DNA of 8,235 nucleotides, taken from positions 1-8,235 of the forward strand of contig DAOUQS010000076.1 in assembly GCA_030625465.1 (NCBI GenBank), in the 5' to 3' direction. Below the pieces are notes generated by a model. It worked only from the letters and a program-made list of their open reading frames with translations. It was not told the origin of the DNA and did no database searches. A program made the translations under genes and the position numbers. Position 1 is the first letter of the stretch; each line of letters opens with the position of its first letter. The stretch comes from Amylibacter sp. (GTDB lineage Bacteria > Pseudomonadota > Alphaproteobacteria > Rhodobacterales > Rhodobacteraceae). Below are positions 6,231-8,235 of the stretch, one piece after another.

Positions 6231-7412
6231 ATGTTTAAAGAATATACTGATGCTTTGGTCGGGAATACCGCAATAGTCCCCGTGCTGGGCAATGCCTATA
6301 AAACGGTTATCACCGCAGATGACTTTGCCACTGCTTTCGCGGAGATTACCGCTTGGAAAGGCTACGTGCCAACGCCGCTTTATCATTTAGAGGGTCTGGC
6401 TAAGACGTTGGAGCTTGGCTGTATTCTATACAAAGACGAAGGGCCGCGGTTCGGGTTAGGCAGCTTCAAGGCCCTTGGCGGGGCCTATGCGGGTTTGCGG
6501 ATATTGCAACGTGAACTGTCCGCGCGTTTGGACAAGCCTGTGAGCATGGCCGATATTCGCACGGGTGCCTATGCGGATGATGTGGCCAAAATCACACTAG
6601 CCTCTGCCACAGATGGTAATCACGGGCGGTCACTGGCTTGGGGTGCGCAGCGGTTCGGTGCGTCTTGCCAGATATATATCCACCGTGATGTCAGTGAGGG
6701 CCGCGCACAAGCGATGCGCGATTTGGGCGCAACGGTGACGCGTGTTGACGGCGATTATGATGCCTCGGTTGCTGATGTGCGCCGTGATGCGGATGCTAAC
6801 GGCTGGTTTGTTGTGTCCGACACGTCTTGGGATGGTTACACGCAACCACCCACAGATGTGATGGCAGGTTACGGGGTGATGGTGCATGAGGTTGTGCAGG
6901 AACTGGATACGCCGCCCACACATGTGTTTTTGCAAGGCGGTGTTGGTGGCTTGGCGGCTGCGGTTGCGGCAGGCCTGCGCCAGCATTGGGGCAACAAGGC
7001 CCCGCGTGTAGTTGTGGTCGAACCTGAACTGGCGGCTTGCCTTTTTGCCAGTGCAAAAGCCGGTGAGGTCACGAATGTAGCTATCAAGGAAGAGACCCTG
7101 ATGGCGGGCCTGTCTTGTGGTGAGCCGTCACCGCTGGCTTGGGCGATTTTGCGTGAAGAGGCGCAGGACTTTCTGACCATCCCCGAAAGTATTGTGGCCC
7201 CTGCGATGCGTATCGCGGGCCGCCCTGTTGGTGGTGACCCCACGATTATTGCGGGCGAGAGTGCGGTGGCGGGATTTGCCGCTGTGATTGCGGCGGCAAG
7301 TCAGGACGGGTTGCGGGATGCGCTGGGCCTGGATGCGGATGCGCGCGTGCTGGTGATTGGCTCGGAAGGGGCAACCGATCCCGAAATATATGCGCAGTTG
7401 ATGGCCGGTTAA
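6231..7412 (+). CDS. dpaL: Diaminopropionate ammonia-lyase (PLP fold type II)
   Basis: Cytoplasmic PLP enzyme expected to convert 2,3-diaminopropionate to pyruvate and two ammonia by alpha,beta-elimination. At 393 residues it is close to the E. coli YgeX/DpaL length. The PLP lysine is K80 in RFGLGSFKALGGAYA (73-87). ATDGNHGRSLAW (126-137) holds D128, a likely catalytic Asp, and SDTSWDGY (196-203) holds D197, the probable second one. The phosphate-binding loop is QGGVGGL (235-241). MAGLSCGEPSPLAW (291-304) and GSEGATDP (377-384) are signatures that separate this family from threonine dehydratase and serine deaminase. C270 and C296 are 26 residues apart, the same spacing as the disulfide pair I recall in the E. 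coli enzyme. It has a strong ribosome binding site and a repeat-rich upstream region, so regulated expression is likely. No transporter or carbamoyltransferase gene is adjacent. A related PLP lyase with another diamino acid substrate remains possible. Confidence 0.92.
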   Translation: MFKEYTDALVGNTAIVPVLGNAYKTVITADDFATAFAEITAWKGYVPTPLYHLEGLAKTLELGCILYKDEGPRFGLGSFKALGGAYAGLRILQRELSARLDKPVSMADIRTGAYADDVAKITLASATDGNHGRSLAWGAQRFGASCQIYIHRDVSEGRAQAMRDLGATVTRVDGDYDASVADVRRDADANGWFVVSDTSWDGYTQPPTDVMAGYGVMVHEVVQELDTPPTHVFLQGGVGGLAAAVAAGLRQHWGNKAPRVVVVEPELAACLFASAKAGEVTNVAIKEETLMAGLSCGEPSPLAWAILREEAQDFLTIPESIVAPAMRIAGRPVGGDPTIIAGESAVAGFAAVIAAASQDGLRDALGLDADARVLVIGSEGATDPEIYAQLMAG

Positions 7413-7431
7413 GGCCAGCGGATTATTCCGC
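7402..7431. terminator. Twin hairpins between convergent stops, candidate bidirectional terminator
   Basis: TGGCC (7402-7406) pairs with GGCCA (7413-7417) around GGTTAA, whose TAA is the dpaL stop. Next to it GCGGA (7418-7422) pairs with TCCGC (7427-7431) around TTAT, which holds the stop of the U32 gene read on the other strand. Stems are 5 bp and GC-rich, but neither strand has a T tract, so termination is only a possibility. Confidence 0.3.
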
Positions 7432-8235
7432 CGGCAGTTTGAATTCCGTAGCTTCTGCGCGGCTAAGCTGTTCGCCTTGTTTGCGTTTTAATAGGATGTC
7501 GCGGGCGCGGGCGTAGATGTCGTCTTGCCAGAAGATCAGGCAGCCGTTGCAGCCTTTGCCACAGCAGCCTTCGGTGCCGATACGGTTGGTTTTCAGGCGG
7601 CGATCATCACCACCGTCATCAATACTGTCGACCAGTTCATCGCGCCTGCGGGTGTAGGCGGCATTGTTTTCCTTGCCGGTTATTTCCAGACCTTGGGTCA
7701 GTTTATCAAACCGGATACGTTTCCACTGTTCTTCCGTCAGCGGGCGTTCTTTGCGCATCACGCTATAGGCCGGGAAGCGCGCGCGCAGGTCATCAATATC
7801 TTCGTGGTCAAACAACGTGAATGGCAGGCGGATGGTGGTTTTTGTACCACCGTTAATCACGTCCAGACGCTGGCCGTTATCCGCACGTTCAAAATCGTAG
7901 GCCCGCAGCAACATGGTTTCGCGTGATATAGGCGAGATGAATTCCAGCACGTCACCCGCTTCCAGCTTGTTCTTGACCTCGACCAGAAACGCGTCATCGG
8001 TCACATCGGTGACAACACCTGCATATTCCCATTGGGCGATAGAGGCGGTGTGTTCGTAATCATGTGCATAATTGGTCAACCGGCCTTCGTGAAAGGCCAG
8101 CGTATAGCCGCGATTGCCGACGGTTTCCAGTTCACGCATATAGGGTTTCGGGTCCCAACCTTCGGGGTCGGCATAATAGTCGTCGATTGCCATGCGGTAG
8201 GCGCGGGCGACAATGGCGCAGTAATATTCGGATTT
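7423..8235 (-). CDS. U32-family protein (peptidase U32/TrhP-YegQ-like), C-terminal part, 5' end outside window
   Basis: The reading frame is open to the window edge: upstream of the Met codon at 8193 it reads KSEYYCAIVARAYR, which matches the conserved KSxYY...RAYR stretch of U32 proteins. The visible 270 codons are therefore the C-terminal part and the start is off-window. A C-terminal beta-barrel region follows (WEYAGVVTDV, then VEVKNKLEAGDVLEF), as in the U32 C-terminal domain. Members include TrhP, which with prephenate makes 5-hydroxyuridine at tRNA position 34, and other RNA or ubiquinone hydroxylation factors that carry a 4Fe-4S cluster; proteolysis is poorly supported for most. Near the end is GCCGKGCNGC, a CC-x3-C-x2-C motif absent from YegQ as I recall it, so an extra metal or Fe-S site is possible. 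The core cluster cysteines are not visible, so the exact subfamily is unsure. The stop lies 10 bases from the convergent dpaL stop. Confidence 0.88.
   Translation of the reverse strand, partial: KSEYYCAIVARAYRMAIDDYYADPEGWDPKPYMRELETVGNRGYTLAFHEGRLTNYAHDYEHTASIAQWEYAGVVTDVTDDAFLVEVKNKLEAGDVLEFISPISRETMLLRAYDFERADNGQRLDVINGGTKTTIRLPFTLFDHEDIDDLRARFPAYSVMRKERPLTEEQWKRIRFDKLTQGLEITGKENNAAYTRRRDELVDSIDDGGDDRRLKTNRIGTEGCCGKGCNGCLIFWQDDIYARARDILLKRKQGEQLSRAEATEFKLPAE

Noticed and set aside
7525..7926. 133-codon open frame on the + strand opposite the U32 gene, fairly protein-like in composition
   Set aside because: It lies wholly inside a well-supported gene on the other strand, has no recognisable motif or convincing ribosome site, and its openness follows from the codon use of the real gene.

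Overview
The window looks like chromosomal DNA of an alphaproteobacterium, most likely a Rhodobacteraceae (Roseobacter-like) marine bacterium. This is inferred from a Hint_2-type hedgehog/intein-domain protein of the kind abundant in that family, an orphan HDLRN-type sensor kinase, an alphaproteobacterial-style UDP-glucose dehydrogenase, and a U32-family protein with a Cys-rich tail. It is inference from protein style, not from a search. No rRNA, tRNA, insertion sequence, CRISPR array or phage gene is visible, and no gap exceeds 300 bases.

Region 1 (1-3642, + strand) holds a VTT/TVP38-TMEM64 (DedA-like) membrane protein whose stop codon directly abuts the ATG of a FAD-dependent pyridine nucleotide-disulfide oxidoreductase. 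The two families also occur as one fused protein elsewhere, so they probably work as a unit. After 87 bases comes an orphan membrane sensor histidine kinase. Its leader and first codons contain two crossing, mutually exclusive 8-bp inverted repeats, one of them followed by a T tract.

Region 2 (3643-6053) holds UDP-glucose 6-dehydrogenase (+), which supplies UDP-glucuronate for surface polysaccharides or glycolipids. It overlaps tail to tail by 22 bases with a Hint-domain protein on the - strand that may be self-processing.

Region 3 (6054-6230) is the largest intergenic gap. It is AT-rich and divergent, with a 12-bp perfect palindrome, an exact 15-bp tandem duplication that duplicates an 11-bp palindrome, a pair of 14-bp near-identical repeats 20 bp apart, and a plausible promoter for the following gene. 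It reads as a regulated control region.

Region 4 (6231-8235) holds a PLP-dependent diaminopropionate ammonia-lyase (+), convergent with the C-terminal part of a U32-family protein (-) that runs off the window end. The two stop codons lie 10 bases apart, each in the loop of a small hairpin.

The most unusual items are the Hint protein, the Cys-rich U32 tail, the VTT/flavoprotein module with a Tyr in place of the usual catalytic His, the alternative structure in the kinase leader, and the repeat-rich dpaL control region. None is proven here to be a new system.
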